Of a DNA stretch of 64,000 nt, positions 27,492 through 36,460 are shown in pieces. This DNA comes from Paludisphaera rhizosphaerae. Its GTDB lineage: Bacteria; Planctomycetota; Planctomycetia; Isosphaerales; Isosphaeraceae. Positions within the stretch are counted from its first letter, which is position 1, and the number at the start of each line of letters is the position of its first letter. The notes under the pieces are model-generated. The model did no database searches. It saw only the letters and a program-made list of their open reading frames with translations, and had not been told where the DNA came from. Where the stretch lies: positions 82,031 through 146,030 of the forward strand of contig NZ_JAALCR010000020.1 of NCBI RefSeq assembly GCF_011065895.1, given 5' to 3'. Both the position numbers and the translations under genes were made by a program.

Positions 27492-28457
27492 TTACGCCTG
27501 TTCGCCCAGGGGTGTCGGAAAGACCAGCGACTCGGCCTCTTCGGGCTGCTCGTCCTCCTCCATTTCTCCCGTCGTGACCAGGCCGACCGACGCAAGGATG
27601 ACGATCATGGCCGTCCAGGCGGCGGCCGTGATCGGCTCGTGCTCCACCAGGCTGCCCAGGAGAACGGCGACCACCGGGTTGACGTAGGCGTAGGTTCCCA
27701 GCCGCGCCGGGGACGTTGCCGTGATGAGCCAGCCGTAGGCCGTGTAGCCGAGCAGCGAGCCGAAGACGATCAGATAAACCCAGGCCGCCGCCGAGGCTGC
27801 CGAGACGTTGGCCGCGTGAAAGGTCTGGGCCTCGCCGCGAAGCAGGCCGAGCGTGACCAGGGTCGCGCCGCCGGCCAGCATCTGCATGCCCGTCGAGAGC
27901 GCCGTCGAGTCCGGCAAGGCCGCCTCGCGGAGGTAAAGCGAACCGACGGCCCAGGAGAAGGCGGCCAGGATGATCGCCAGCGAGCCGATCAGCATCATCC
28001 CGCCGGCGTCGCCCTCGCCGCCCCCCGGCAAGACCAACGCGCCGACGCCCGCAAGCCCGATGGCCAATCCCGCCGTGATCCTCGCCCCGGGACGTTGGCC
28101 CCCGAAGAAGGCCCAGGAGGTCAGCACGAGCCACAACGGCTCGGACGCGATCAGCAGCGCCGTGATGCTCGACGGGACGAACTGCTCCGCCCAGGTGACG
28201 CAGCCGTTGCCGACGGCCAGCATCAGGACGCCGCCCACCGCGGCCCGTCGCCACTGCCCCGCCGACGGGAAAGCCGAGCCTCGGGCCAGCGACAGGCCGC
28301 AGAGGATCGAGCCGGCGACCAGGAAACGCGACCCCGCCATGAGCAGAGGCGGGAGCGTCTTCAGGCCGATCCGGATCGCCAGGTAGGTCGATCCCCAGAC
28401 CATGTACACGATCGCAAAGGCCGCGATGAGCAGCCACGTCCGACGTTCAAATCGCAT
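27492..28457 (-). CDS. EamA/DMT-family exporter
   Basis: A 321-aa membrane protein with ten hydrophobic segments arranged as two EamA repeats: FAIVYMVWGSTYLAIRIGL opens the first, while AFSWAVGSLYLREA and AYVNPVVAVLLGSLVEHEPI mark the second. This is the RhtA/YdcZ-type drug/metabolite transporter layout, usually an amino acid or metabolite exporter. ATG 28457 overlaps the end of the Lrp/AsnC gene by 11 bases, strongly suggesting co-transcription and control by that regulator. An amino acid substrate is a reasonable inference. Confidence 0.88.
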   Translation of the reverse strand: MRFERRTWLLIAAFAIVYMVWGSTYLAIRIGLKTLPPLLMAGSRFLVAGSILCGLSLARGSAFPSAGQWRRAAVGGVLMLAVGNGCVTWAEQFVPSSITALLIASEPLWLVLTSWAFFGGQRPGARITAGLAIGLAGVGALVLPGGGEGDAGGMMLIGSLAIILAAFSWAVGSLYLREAALPDSTALSTGMQMLAGGATLVTLGLLRGEAQTFHAANVSAASAAAWVYLIVFGSLLGYTAYGWLITATSPARLGTYAYVNPVVAVLLGSLVEHEPITAAAWTAMIVILASVGLVTTGEMEEDEQPEEAESLVFPTPLGEQA

Positions 28458-28929
28458 CACCCTGTCCCTCGGACGTTCCCGGGATCGGGACCGTCGCCGT
28501 TTCCTTCAGCGTCTCCATGACGATGGTCGTTCGCGTCGACCGGATCGAGGGAATGACGCCGATCTTCTCCCGCAGCAGCTTGCCCAACGCCTCAACGTCC
28601 GACGTCCGGATCTTGATGAGGTAGCAGTCCTCCCCCGCGATGTGGTGGACCTCCTGCACCTCGGGGATCGCCGCCAGCACCTGGGCCGACGCCACCCCCC
28701 CCACCGGGTCGTCCGACTTCACGAACGTGAACGCCACGAGCCCATACCCGAGCTTCCGCGCATCGACCCGCGCCTCATACCCGCGCAGGAGCCCGCGCTC
28801 CTCCAGCTTCTTCACCCGCTCCAGTACCCCGGAGGGCACCATTCCCACTCTTCGGGCGAGTTCTGCATTGGTGATCCGGGCTTCGGTCTGAAGATAATTC
28901 AGAATTTGGCGGTCGATGTCGTCGATCAT
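28447..28929 (-). CDS. Lrp/AsnC-family transcriptional regulator
   Basis: A 160-aa regulator. MIDDIDRQILNYLQTEARIT followed by NAELARRVGMVPSGVLERVKKLEE is the winged helix-turn-helix, and RGLLRGYEARVDARKLG leads to the RAM ligand-binding domain (EVQEVHHIAGEDCYLIKIR). The frame continues upstream to 29022, but ATG 28929 gives the normal N-terminus. It is encoded just before the DMT exporter and divergent from the PaiB-like gene (29196), so it probably controls one or both according to an amino acid signal. Confidence 0.92.
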   Translation of the reverse strand: MIDDIDRQILNYLQTEARITNAELARRVGMVPSGVLERVKKLEERGLLRGYEARVDARKLGYGLVAFTFVKSDDPVGGVASAQVLAAIPEVQEVHHIAGEDCYLIKIRTSDVEALGKLLREKIGVIPSIRSTRTTIVMETLKETATVPIPGTSEGQGDAI

Positions 28930-29195
28930 TCGGCTAGGTCCTCGGATCTGAGAATTCTGACCGACGGAAGCATTTCTGTCAACGCCGAGGTTCTTGATTT
29001 GCACGATTCCGCCGAACATCATTCGCCGAATCTTTGTTCCGTGGGATGATCGTTCGCGTTTGCTAGACTAATCGGAGTGATTTCAGGTTCGCGGAAGCCC
29101 CGAAAGGCGGGCGAACCGAACGTGGCGCTGAGATGTCCGGTTACTCCGAGCGAGCCCGCCCCGGGACGTGAATCCTTATTTCAAGGCCCTGTCCG

Positions 29196-29813
29196 ATGTA
29201 CGTACCAGCCACGTTTCGCGAGTCCGACCCGACGAAGCTCCGCGCATTCATGCGGGAGAACAGCTTCGCCACGCTGGTCACGCAGGGGGAGGAGGGGCTG
29301 ACGGCCTCGCACCTGCCGCTGCTCCTCGACGCCGAGGTCGGGCCGCACGGCCGGCTGTTCGGGCACATGGCCAGGGCCAACCGCCAGTGGCGGGGCGTCT
29401 CGGGCGAGGCCATGGCCGTGTTCGCCGGGCCGCACGTCTACGTCTCGCCCTCCTGGTACGAGGCGGAAGGAACCGTCCCGACCTGGAACTACGTCGCCGT
29501 TCACGCCTACGGGACGTTCGAGATCGTCGAGGACCGCGAGGGCCTGCTGGACATCCTCCGACGCTCGGTCCTCGCCTACGAATCGCCCCGGCCTAAACCC
29601 TGGACGTTCGACGAGTCGCACCCCGCGATCGAGGGCATGCTCAAGGCGATCGTCGGCTTCCGAATCGAGATCAGCCGCATCGAGGGGAAGTGGAAGCTCA
29701 ACCAGAACCATCCCGAGGAGCGCCGGCGCAAGGTCGTCGGAGCCCTGGAGGTTCGGGCCGACAAGGACTCGCAGGAGATCGCCCGGCTGATGCGGGAATC
29801 ATTGGAAGGTTGA
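29196..29813 (+). CDS. PaiB-like FMN-binding protein
   Basis: A 205-aa split-barrel protein of the PaiB/FMN-binding negative regulator family. MYVPATFRESDPTKLRAFM with FATLVTQGEEGLTASHLPLLL is the characteristic N-terminus, followed by GHMARANRQW, the YVSPSWYE segment and VPTWNYVAVHAYG. Bacillus PaiB was described as a negative regulator of degradative enzymes, but the fold is that of flavin-binding oxidoreductases. It is divergent from the Lrp/AsnC gene across a 266-bp region whose middle (near 28970-29060) is AT-richer and likely holds both promoters. Confidence 0.9.
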   Translation: MYVPATFRESDPTKLRAFMRENSFATLVTQGEEGLTASHLPLLLDAEVGPHGRLFGHMARANRQWRGVSGEAMAVFAGPHVYVSPSWYEAEGTVPTWNYVAVHAYGTFEIVEDREGLLDILRRSVLAYESPRPKPWTFDESHPAIEGMLKAIVGFRIEISRIEGKWKLNQNHPEERRRKVVGALEVRADKDSQEIARLMRESLEG

Positions 29814-29825
29814 AAGCCCAACGCC

Positions 29826-31124
29826 TCACGAGAAGCGAGTGCGTCTCCAAAGCACCATCCCGCCGACCGCGAGGAAGACCAGCGAGAACGCCGAGAGCAC
29901 GGCCATCCAGTGATAATCCATGGCGATCGCCGGGCTCGAGGCATTCAGTCCGAGCCATACGAAAATCGCCAGCGCCCCGGCCACGATCAGGAACTCCCAC
30001 CAGGGACGACGCCCCGATGCGGTTTCAGTCGCTTCTTCCCCACCCACCGCGGCGGCGACCTCAACGGGGTCCAGACCGTAGCGGCGGCATTCGCGTTCCA
30101 TCGCGAGCCGCCATGAGGCCTGCTCGGAAGCCGGCGCTTCGGCCAGGCCGATCGCGACGGCCCCGGCGATCATGACCAGCGAGCCGCCGACGACCAGCAT
30201 GCGAGCCTCGGTGCTCAACGCGGCCAACTCGCCGAAGACGAGGGCACCCCACGCCAGGCCCCAAAGCTGGTTCGTGTTCGAGAGCGGGATCCCCCGGCCA
30301 ATGCCGATGTACTTCGCCGCGTACTGCTGGAAGAGGTCGCCCAGAACCCAGCAGAACCCGCCCAGAAACAGCCAGAAAAGCGACGGCATCGCGCGGCTCA
30401 ACTCGGTTTGAAGGCCGCCCACGCCTCCCTGGTAGATCAGGGCGAGAGGCAGGGTCGTCCCCAATTCGCCGACCGTGAACACGGTGACGAACGAGAGCGG
30501 GTTCATGCCGCTGATGTAGGCCTTACGATAGGGGATATACATCGTCCCCCAGAGAACGCCCGCCCCCAACGCCGCGAGGATCCCGCGCGTCCGGGCACCC
30601 TCGGCGATGGTGGCGCTGGAATGCTGCGTCGCGTAGGCCAGCAGGCATGCGCCGATGACGATCGCGCCGGCGCCGCCGAGAACCTTGGCCCAGTCCTTCG
30701 TCTCCGACCCGCGAAGCTCGTTGAACAGCAGCCAGCCCCAGAACAGGCCGATCAGGCTGTTGGTATTCCAGAGCGGAAAGGCGATGGAGAGGCCGACGTC
30801 GCGGATTGCGAAGACCGTCAGCGTGTTGGCCACCGCCCAGAGCATCCCCGCGAGGATCGCCCAGACGATCAGGTGGGGCCTGGCCTTCAGGTCGCTCGCC
30901 AGCGAGTGCGTCCCCCGCAGCATGACGGGGACTGTCCAACGGGCGACGAACACTCCGGCGACCATCCCCAGCGAGACGATGAACGGCGTGAGCCCCGCGG
31001 CGACGAGCTTCGTCGGAGCCTCCGCCGCTCCCAACCAGGCCCCGGCGGCCAGCCCGCTGGTCACGCCCACGCCGTGCAACGACCTCGGCGCGCGCACTTC
31101 GACTTCCGGGGACTGAATCGTCAT
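29826..31124 (-). CDS. Sugar-transporter-like membrane protein (GRP/RhaT-type, DMT superfamily)
   Basis: A 432-aa protein with ten transmembrane segments in two halves, followed by a cytoplasmic linker (about 340-375) and two more helices. Repeated features FPLWNTNSLIGLFWGWLLFNEL and IPLSNTNQLWGLAWGALVFGEL mark each half, as in glucose/ribose porter-type carriers. The C-terminal extension with two extra helices is unusual for the family. It is the last gene after myo-inositol oxygenase and two tiny membrane proteins, so uptake of inositol or export of glucuronate is a plausible but unproven role. Confidence 0.75.
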   Translation of the reverse strand: MTIQSPEVEVRAPRSLHGVGVTSGLAAGAWLGAAEAPTKLVAAGLTPFIVSLGMVAGVFVARWTVPVMLRGTHSLASDLKARPHLIVWAILAGMLWAVANTLTVFAIRDVGLSIAFPLWNTNSLIGLFWGWLLFNELRGSETKDWAKVLGGAGAIVIGACLLAYATQHSSATIAEGARTRGILAALGAGVLWGTMYIPYRKAYISGMNPLSFVTVFTVGELGTTLPLALIYQGGVGGLQTELSRAMPSLFWLFLGGFCWVLGDLFQQYAAKYIGIGRGIPLSNTNQLWGLAWGALVFGELAALSTEARMLVVGGSLVMIAGAVAIGLAEAPASEQASWRLAMERECRRYGLDPVEVAAAVGGEEATETASGRRPWWEFLIVAGALAIFVWLGLNASSPAIAMDYHWMAVLSAFSLVFLAVGGMVLWRRTRFS

Positions 31125-31128
31125 AGTT

Positions 31129-31230
31129 TCACTTCAGCATGGAGAGGAGCGCCAGCCCGCCGGCCAGCACGACGACCGGGATCCAGAATTGAACGTCGCT
31201 GAATACGGCCTTCGCGTTCGAGATCTTCAC
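31129..31230 (-). CDS. 33-aa single-pass membrane peptide
   Basis: A short ORF with a GTG start at 31230 overlapping the previous stop as GTGA, and its own stop 4 bp before the transporter ATG. The product begins MKISNAKAVFSDV and has one helix, WIPVVVLAGGLALLSML, to the end. The tight packing inside the inositol oxygenase operon is the main support. It may assist the neighbouring transporter. The small size and GTG start limit certainty. Confidence 0.5.
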   Translation of the reverse strand: MKISNAKAVFSDVQFWIPVVVLAGGLALLSMLK

Positions 31231-31529
31231 GACCAGACACCTATGATCGTAAGGACGAAGGACGCCAGGATGAAGTAGAGGGCGGCAGCGGCGATGGAGA
31301 TGAGCCCGGTCCAGACATAGCGGAGAATCGGGTTGCGCGTCGCTCGATAGACCTTCTGGTTGACGACCCAGGCGCCGGCCCCACATCCACCGCCGATCCC
31401 TCCGCCCACGACAACGAGGACGAGCGGGAGCGCGAGCCAGGCCTGAACGTACCAGGGCAATTTGGGTTCCGCCGCCGTCTCCTCTGTAGTGACGGCGGCC
31501 GTCGAGGACGGGGATTCTTCGTCGGTCAT
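31227..31529 (-). CDS. Small two-helix membrane protein of the inositol oxygenase operon
   Basis: A 100-aa protein: acidic, low-complexity N-terminus (about 25 residues), then two hydrophobic segments (LALPLVLVVVGGGIGGGCGAGAW and LISIAAAALYFILASFVLTIIG) with a basic loop QKVYRATRNPILRY between them. I do not recognise the family. It begins 18 bp after the inositol oxygenase gene and overlaps the 33-aa ORF by 4 bases, so the four genes look like one operon. Confidence 0.72.
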   Translation of the reverse strand: MTDEESPSSTAAVTTEETAAEPKLPWYVQAWLALPLVLVVVGGGIGGGCGAGAWVVNQKVYRATRNPILRYVWTGLISIAAAALYFILASFVLTIIGVWS

Positions 31530-31547
31530 GGAGCCTCCGGGATCGAC

Positions 31548-32432
31548 TCACCAGGCGAGCTGCGCCGGGAAGTACTCGGCGATCAACTCCTGGTAGTAAG
31601 GCGTCAGGGCCTTGACGTCGGGCTTGGTGTGGCCCTTGGAGTACAGGTCGTACGGGTTGAACTTGCGGACCCACTCCAGCAGGCGACGGTCCTTCTCGTT
31701 CGTCAGGTGCGTGTACGCCCCGGCGCGGTGCCAGGCGTAGAACGAGTGGTACCGGATCATCGCCAGACCTTCCTCGGGGAGGTAGTCCTTCACGACGTTG
31801 TAAAGGTACTCGTCGTGGCCCCACGAGAGATGGACCTCGTCCAGGCCGCAGCCTTCCCGGTAGATGCCGCAGGGCGTCTGATATTCGGCGACCTTCGAAT
31901 CCGGGTTGTCGGCGAAGAACTCGGGGAAAACGATCTCCTCAGAGTAGGCGCAGCCAACGGGGAACGTGTCGCCGACGACCGCCCACTGGGGCTCGCCGAA
32001 GAGGCAGAGGATCTTCCCCAGATCGTGGACGAGCCCGGTGAGGATGAACCAGCGGGGATGGCCGTCGGCGCGGATGGCCTCGGCCGTCTGCATCAGGTGC
32101 TCGATCTGGGAGAGATCCGTATCCGGGTCGCTGTCGTCGACCAGCGTGTTGAGGAACTCCATCGCCTCCCAGACGCCCATCACCTTGCGCTGACGCGGCA
32201 AGTACTCGCGCTTCTTGGCGAGCACGAAGTCGAGCGTCTGGTTGGTGTGCTGGAGCTTGTAGAACTCCCGGACGCCGGCCCGGACGTTCTTGCGGTAGTC
32301 GCGGAACTCAGACTCCTTCTTGCCCTCGCGGGTGAGCGGCGCGTCGGCCTCGTCGGTGACGTGCGCCGACTCCCAGTCGTCCAGGTCGGCCAGGGGACTC
32401 TGCTGCTGCGCGTCTGCGATCGACTTGGACAT
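31548..32432 (-). CDS. MIOX: myo-Inositol oxygenase
   Basis: A 294-aa protein matching the eukaryotic-type MIOX, a di-iron enzyme that cleaves myo-inositol with O2 to D-glucuronate. The iron ligands of the HD-domain fold are visible in order: H112 (IEHLMQTAE), H136-D137 (LTGLVHDLGK), H206 (SWGHDEYLYNV), H229 (RYHSFYAWHRAGAY) and D262 (FNPYDLYSKG). The C-terminus PYYQELIAEYFPAQLAW is also typical. It heads a minus-strand operon with two small membrane proteins and a sugar-transporter-like gene. It lets the cell enter glucuronate metabolism from inositol. Confidence 0.94.
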   Translation of the reverse strand: MSKSIADAQQQSPLADLDDWESAHVTDEADAPLTREGKKESEFRDYRKNVRAGVREFYKLQHTNQTLDFVLAKKREYLPRQRKVMGVWEAMEFLNTLVDDSDPDTDLSQIEHLMQTAEAIRADGHPRWFILTGLVHDLGKILCLFGEPQWAVVGDTFPVGCAYSEEIVFPEFFADNPDSKVAEYQTPCGIYREGCGLDEVHLSWGHDEYLYNVVKDYLPEEGLAMIRYHSFYAWHRAGAYTHLTNEKDRRLLEWVRKFNPYDLYSKGHTKPDVKALTPYYQELIAEYFPAQLAW

Positions 32433-32558
32433 GTTGGGACGACTCCTGCAAAACCGGAGGTTCAGCGACGGACGGGCGATCGGATATGAGGGTTTCGCAC
32501 GACCCTGATCGACCCATTGTAGAATCGACCCGAGGATCGCGTCACCTTGAAACGGCTC

Positions 32559-33434
32559 TCACTTCGCGGCAGCAGCCGCGGCCGGCTTCGCGGGGGAGAG
32601 CAAACCCTGGTCGGATAGCCATTCGTCGAGGCGAACGGGCCAGTTCTTGATCGAGGCCAGCTTGGAGCGGCGGCCGAGATTGAAGCCGTGGCCGCCGTGA
32701 GCGAAGACGTGGGCCTCCACCGACGCGCCGGCGTCGCGATACGCCTGAAACAACTTGGCGATCACCTTGGCTGCTCCTTTGTCGTCGTCGGCGACGATCA
32801 GGAAGGCCGGCGGCGCGTCCTTGGGGACGGTCTCCGGACAGCCGAGCGGTCCGGGATAGACCTGGACCAGAAAGTCGGGCCGGGCGCTCAGGCGATCGAT
32901 CGGGTCCTTGGCATCGGAGTCGCCGCCGTTAGGACCGAAGGCGACCATCGACGCAACCTCGCCGCCGGCCGAAAAACCCATGATCCCCACCCGCGCCGGA
33001 TCGATGCCCCATTCCGAGGCCTGACTGCGGACGAGTCGTATCGCGCGAAGGCCGTCTTCGCGCGCGTGCTCCTCGATCTTGTACGGCGAGCCCTCTTCAC
33101 GCCCGAGTCGATACTTCAGCACGAACGCCGCCACTCCGGCCTCGTTGAGCCGTTTTGCTGCGTCAATCCCCTCGGCGTTGTAGACGAGCAGCCGGTGGCC
33201 GCCGCCGGGGCAGATCACCACGGCCGCGCCGGTGGCCTTCTCCTTCGGCGGCAGGAAGACGGTGAGCGAGGGGTTGTGGATGCTCTTGACCCAGTAGTCC
33301 TTGGCCTGTTCGGGCTCGCCTCGACGCGCCTCGAATCCCGGCGCTCCGGCCGGCCAGAGGGGAACGACTTCAGGCTCCTTGGTCTGGGCGGCCAGCACGC
33401 GGATGGTCAGCAGGACCGCGAGGATCATGGACAT
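32559..33434 (-). CDS. Secreted alpha/beta-hydrolase (esterase-like)
   Basis: A 291-aa exported protein with an N-terminal leader MILAVLLTIRVLAAQ. The alpha/beta-hydrolase core shows AAVVICPGGGHRLL (oxyanion loop), nucleophile elbow GFSAGG (serine), FLIVADDDKGA (acid) and HGGHGFNLG (His). The PGGG-type oxyanion loop and GxSAGG elbow are those of acetyl-xylan or carbohydrate esterase-like proteins. It is 22 bp after the sugar isomerase-like gene on the same strand, so a role in carbohydrate breakdown is likely. Start at 33434 or 33428 is uncertain. Confidence 0.85.
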   Translation of the reverse strand: MSMILAVLLTIRVLAAQTKEPEVVPLWPAGAPGFEARRGEPEQAKDYWVKSIHNPSLTVFLPPKEKATGAAVVICPGGGHRLLVYNAEGIDAAKRLNEAGVAAFVLKYRLGREEGSPYKIEEHAREDGLRAIRLVRSQASEWGIDPARVGIMGFSAGGEVASMVAFGPNGGDSDAKDPIDRLSARPDFLVQVYPGPLGCPETVPKDAPPAFLIVADDDKGAAKVIAKLFQAYRDAGASVEAHVFAHGGHGFNLGRRSKLASIKNWPVRLDEWLSDQGLLSPAKPAAAAAAK

Positions 33435-33456
33435 GGAGATGTTCCTGTGGGCGAGG

Positions 33457-34410
33457 TCATCCGATCTGGGCGAAGGCCCGCTTCATGGCCCGGGCGGTCG
33501 TCGCCACGGCGGCATCGGCGGGCATCGTGCGGAGGGTGGCGTTGAACGGCTCGGCGCGGACGGGGCCGTCGTAACCGATGGCGGCGAGCGCCGAGAGGAA
33601 CCCCTTGGCGTCGATGACCCCCGTGGAGCAGGGGAGTTCACGGACGCCGTCGCGCTGCTGGTCGAGCGGCACCGAGCGCGGGGCGTCGTTGAGGTCGCAG
33701 GCGACCACGTCCTTCGCCGTCAGCCCTTTGAGGTCGTCGACCGTTTCGCCGGCCGTGTACCAGTGCCACGAATCGAGGACCAGGCCGACGTTCTCGCGGC
33801 CGATCTCGGCGATCAGGTCGCGCATCTCGGCCATCGTATGGAGGAACGGGAAACGCGAGGACGTCCACGCCGTCTTCGGCCCCACGTACTCAAGACCGAG
33901 GCGGACGCCGTGATCGCCGAGCACCTTCGCGACCTCGCGCAGGCGCTCGGCGTGGCGTCGGAAGTTGGCGACGTAGGTCAGCCGATCCGACCCCGGCGCG
34001 ATCCACGTCCCGACGCGCGTTACGCCGGCCCGTTGCAGGGCTGCGGCCTGCTCGGGAAGCTCCGACATCCCCTTGCGGAAATCCTCGTCCCCGCCCCGGA
34101 AATCGACGGGCAATCCCGCGGCTCCCCAGGTCAGGTCGTTCGCCTTGAGCTTGGCCAGCAGCGTTGAGAGTTGGTCGGACGAAAGCTTTGCAAGCTGCAC
34201 CGCGTCGGCGCCGATGGACTCGAAGCCGTGCTGGTGGGCCAGGTCCACGGCCTGCGACAGGTCGGCTTTCACGCCGAGGTTGCCGCAGACGAGGTCGATG
34301 GTCATCTTGCGGGATAATGAAGCCTCAGCCCCCCGCGCCAGCCCTGGCAGGCAGGTTGTGCAGGCGAGCAATCGGAGGAAATCCCGTCGTCGAAGCTGAG
34401 GCGTCGTCAT
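33457..34410 (-). CDS. Exported sugar phosphate isomerase/epimerase-like TIM-barrel protein
   Basis: A 317-aa protein. A Tat-type leader (LRRRDFLRLLACTTCLPGLA) precedes an AP-endonuclease-2/xylose-isomerase-like TIM barrel: IDLVCGNLGVKADLSQAVDL at the first strand, VRLGLEYVGPKTAW, NVGLVLDSWHWYTAGET and YDGPVRAEPFNATL. The acidic and histidine residues in LEY, DSWHW and EPF are the expected metal ligands. The GTG at 34422 is open, but ATG 34410 fits the leader. It shares a transcript with the esterase-like gene. Confidence 0.85.
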   Translation of the reverse strand: MTTPQLRRRDFLRLLACTTCLPGLARGAEASLSRKMTIDLVCGNLGVKADLSQAVDLAHQHGFESIGADAVQLAKLSSDQLSTLLAKLKANDLTWGAAGLPVDFRGGDEDFRKGMSELPEQAAALQRAGVTRVGTWIAPGSDRLTYVANFRRHAERLREVAKVLGDHGVRLGLEYVGPKTAWTSSRFPFLHTMAEMRDLIAEIGRENVGLVLDSWHWYTAGETVDDLKGLTAKDVVACDLNDAPRSVPLDQQRDGVRELPCSTGVIDAKGFLSALAAIGYDGPVRAEPFNATLRTMPADAAVATTARAMKRAFAQIG

Positions 34411-34597
34411 GGTGGAGCTCACCGTCCAGGGGAGGTTCTGTCGCTGGGGTCCAGCTTACGTCTGCGGTTGCAACCTTCGCCACGGGCCGCCCCTCTCGAA
34501 TTCGGACGATCCGAATGAAATCACGTCGAATTCTTCGGAGTGGGTGATATCGTGGAAGCTCCTGCTGGAGGCTTTGGATCGGAAGAGAGGGGAGGGG

Positions 34598-34981
34598 ATG
34601 GAATTCATGGCGGCTTTCGTTTTCGTTCCGCTGTTCGCCATCATCGCTGCAGCCTGGATTCAACTTGTGAAGAAGGCTGGATACTCGCGGGTTTGGGTGT
34701 TCTTGCCGCTTCTGATCGGGCCATTGGCCGTCCTGGTCGTCATCCTCAAGGAATGGCCGGTCCATCGCGAGCTGGGCTGGCGGCGCTTCCTCGATGGATC
34801 GACGTCCGACGATCTGGTGGAGATGGTCGAGCGGTACGCGCTCGATCTGGAGCAGGCCGGCGACTGGAAACAGGCGACGCGGGTCTACCAGGAACTCGCC
34901 CGCCGAATCCCGGAATCGGCGGAATACTACGCGAAGAGCGCAAGTCGATTCGCTTCGCCGCCGCCCCTGCTTTGGGATTGA
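34598..34981 (+). CDS. Small membrane protein with TPR-like C-terminus
   Basis: A 127-aa protein. Two hydrophobic segments (AAFVFVPLFAIIAAAWIQLV and VWVFLPLLIGPLAVLVVIL) are followed by a soluble part with ERYALDLEQAGDWKQATRVYQELARR, one tetratricopeptide-like helix pair. I do not recognise the family. ATG 34598 directly precedes the first helix; the frame is open upstream to 34409 but that part overlaps the divergent gene's start and lacks protein character. Confidence 0.62.
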   Translation: MEFMAAFVFVPLFAIIAAAWIQLVKKAGYSRVWVFLPLLIGPLAVLVVILKEWPVHRELGWRRFLDGSTSDDLVEMVERYALDLEQAGDWKQATRVYQELARRIPESAEYYAKSASRFASPPPLLWD

Positions 34982-35042
34982 GGAGCCGCGTCGGGCAACG
35001 ACGTCCCGCTCTCTCTGACTCGATCGGACCGGTCGGGCCTCG

Positions 35043-36395
35043 TCACGAACGGGATTCCTGCTTTCGGTCGCTCCGGTAGCGTGGGCCCTCGCCGGTGCGG
35101 AGCCAGTGCGGCTCGGCGCCCGTCTCGTCAAGGAAGGCCAGGAGGACGTCGCTGGGGATGCGGACTCCGGTTTCGTAGTCGTACCAGGAGCGGACGGGGA
35201 TCCCCAATCGGCGGGCGAGTTCCGGGCCGCCGCGCTCGCCGAAGAGGTCTTCGCGGATCTGCGCCAGGCGGTCTGAGAACGCCCGCTTGGCTTCGAGTAC
35301 CTCTGGCGATGGCCCCTCTGGCGATGGCCCCTCGGGCTCCTGGATGTGCTGCATGAGGGCCCCCTGGTTCCAGGTGTCCCAGCCCTCGACCATGACGCCG
35401 TCCTTGAAGCGGAGCCAACTCGTGCCGCGAGCGAAGATCGGCTCGTGGGACGGAGGGACGCCCAGGCCGTCGCCGGTGTGCGTGCCGGAGATCGTCCAGC
35501 GCACCACCACATCGTCGCCTTGGGCGAGGGTGTCCTCGATCTGAACTCTGAGATCCGGAATGGCCTCGAGGAACGAGTCGCGGACCCGTTTGAAGGGCTC
35601 GCAGCCGACGACGTCCCCGCCTTCCATGTGACCGACGGAGGTCTCGCAAAGCAATTCGTCGATGGTATCGGCCCGCCGTTCGTTCCATACTTCCTCGAAC
35701 CATCGCTTCGACTTCTCGCGATTCGCGAGACTCGCCAACAGGATCTCCGCCGGGACGGTCGGCGGGCCGTTGCTCGGTCGCAGTGGGCCGGTCGGCTCGC
35801 CCCGTTCGAGCTTTTCGAGGGCCTCGCGCAGCAACTCCACGGGACTTCGCTCGCCGGGGGCCGACGGCCCGCCGGCGTTCTTCGAGGCGAGGGCAGCCGC
35901 GGCCTGGTGCTGCTCATGGAGGTGTTGCATGAGGGCCCCCTGGTTCCAGGAGTCCCAGCCCTCGGTCATCTGACCGTCCTTGAATCGGTGCCAGGTCATC
36001 CCCCGCGCGGCGATCGACTTGTTGCAGGGGGGGACGCCCAGACCATCGCCGGTGTGGGTGCCGGAAACGGTCCAGCGAACCACCACGTCGTCGCCGGCGG
36101 CGACCGTGTCCTCGATCTCGAACTTCAGGTCCGGGAATGCGGTGAGGAACAAATCCCGAACCTGCTTGAAGGGCTTGCGGCCCACGAAGTCGCCGGACTC
36201 CATGTGGCCGAGCCCCTCCTCATGGAGCAACTCGTCCACAACCTCCGCACGTCGCTCGTTCCAGACCTCTTCGAACCATCGCCGCGACAGGTTGCGATTC
36301 GCGTCGCTCACGTCGGCCTCCATTGGCATATGTTCCCGGATCGGTCGAGCGGGGCCCAGCAGCCTCGAGAGGAGATCTTCCGCCGGTTGTCGCAT
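35043..36395 (-). CDS. Tandem SnoaL-like (ester cyclase-type) protein with C-terminal HTH domain
   Basis: A 450-aa fusion. Two SnoaL/NTF2-like domains (about 35-160 and 230-365) share blocks such as RRWFEEVWNERRAEVVDELL, DDVVVRWTVSGTHTGDGLGV and EGWDSWNQGALMQH, so one arose by duplication of the other. A C-terminal segment (about 380-445; LAQIREDLFGERGGPELARRL, then PVRSWYDYETGVRIPSDVLLAFLDETG) reads as a Cro/C1-like helix-turn-helix. NTF2-type folds bind small hydrophobic ligands, so a ligand-responsive regulator is conceivable. An alternative start at 36329 is possible. Confidence 0.78.
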   Translation of the reverse strand: MRQPAEDLLSRLLGPARPIREHMPMEADVSDANRNLSRRWFEEVWNERRAEVVDELLHEEGLGHMESGDFVGRKPFKQVRDLFLTAFPDLKFEIEDTVAAGDDVVVRWTVSGTHTGDGLGVPPCNKSIAARGMTWHRFKDGQMTEGWDSWNQGALMQHLHEQHQAAAALASKNAGGPSAPGERSPVELLREALEKLERGEPTGPLRPSNGPPTVPAEILLASLANREKSKRWFEEVWNERRADTIDELLCETSVGHMEGGDVVGCEPFKRVRDSFLEAIPDLRVQIEDTLAQGDDVVVRWTISGTHTGDGLGVPPSHEPIFARGTSWLRFKDGVMVEGWDTWNQGALMQHIQEPEGPSPEGPSPEVLEAKRAFSDRLAQIREDLFGERGGPELARRLGIPVRSWYDYETGVRIPSDVLLAFLDETGAEPHWLRTGEGPRYRSDRKQESRS

Positions 36396-36460
36396 TCTCC
36401 CTAATTAGTACTTAAGAGTACAGTCTCACGCTGCGATCCAGGGCGGTCGGCCCCCCGCGT

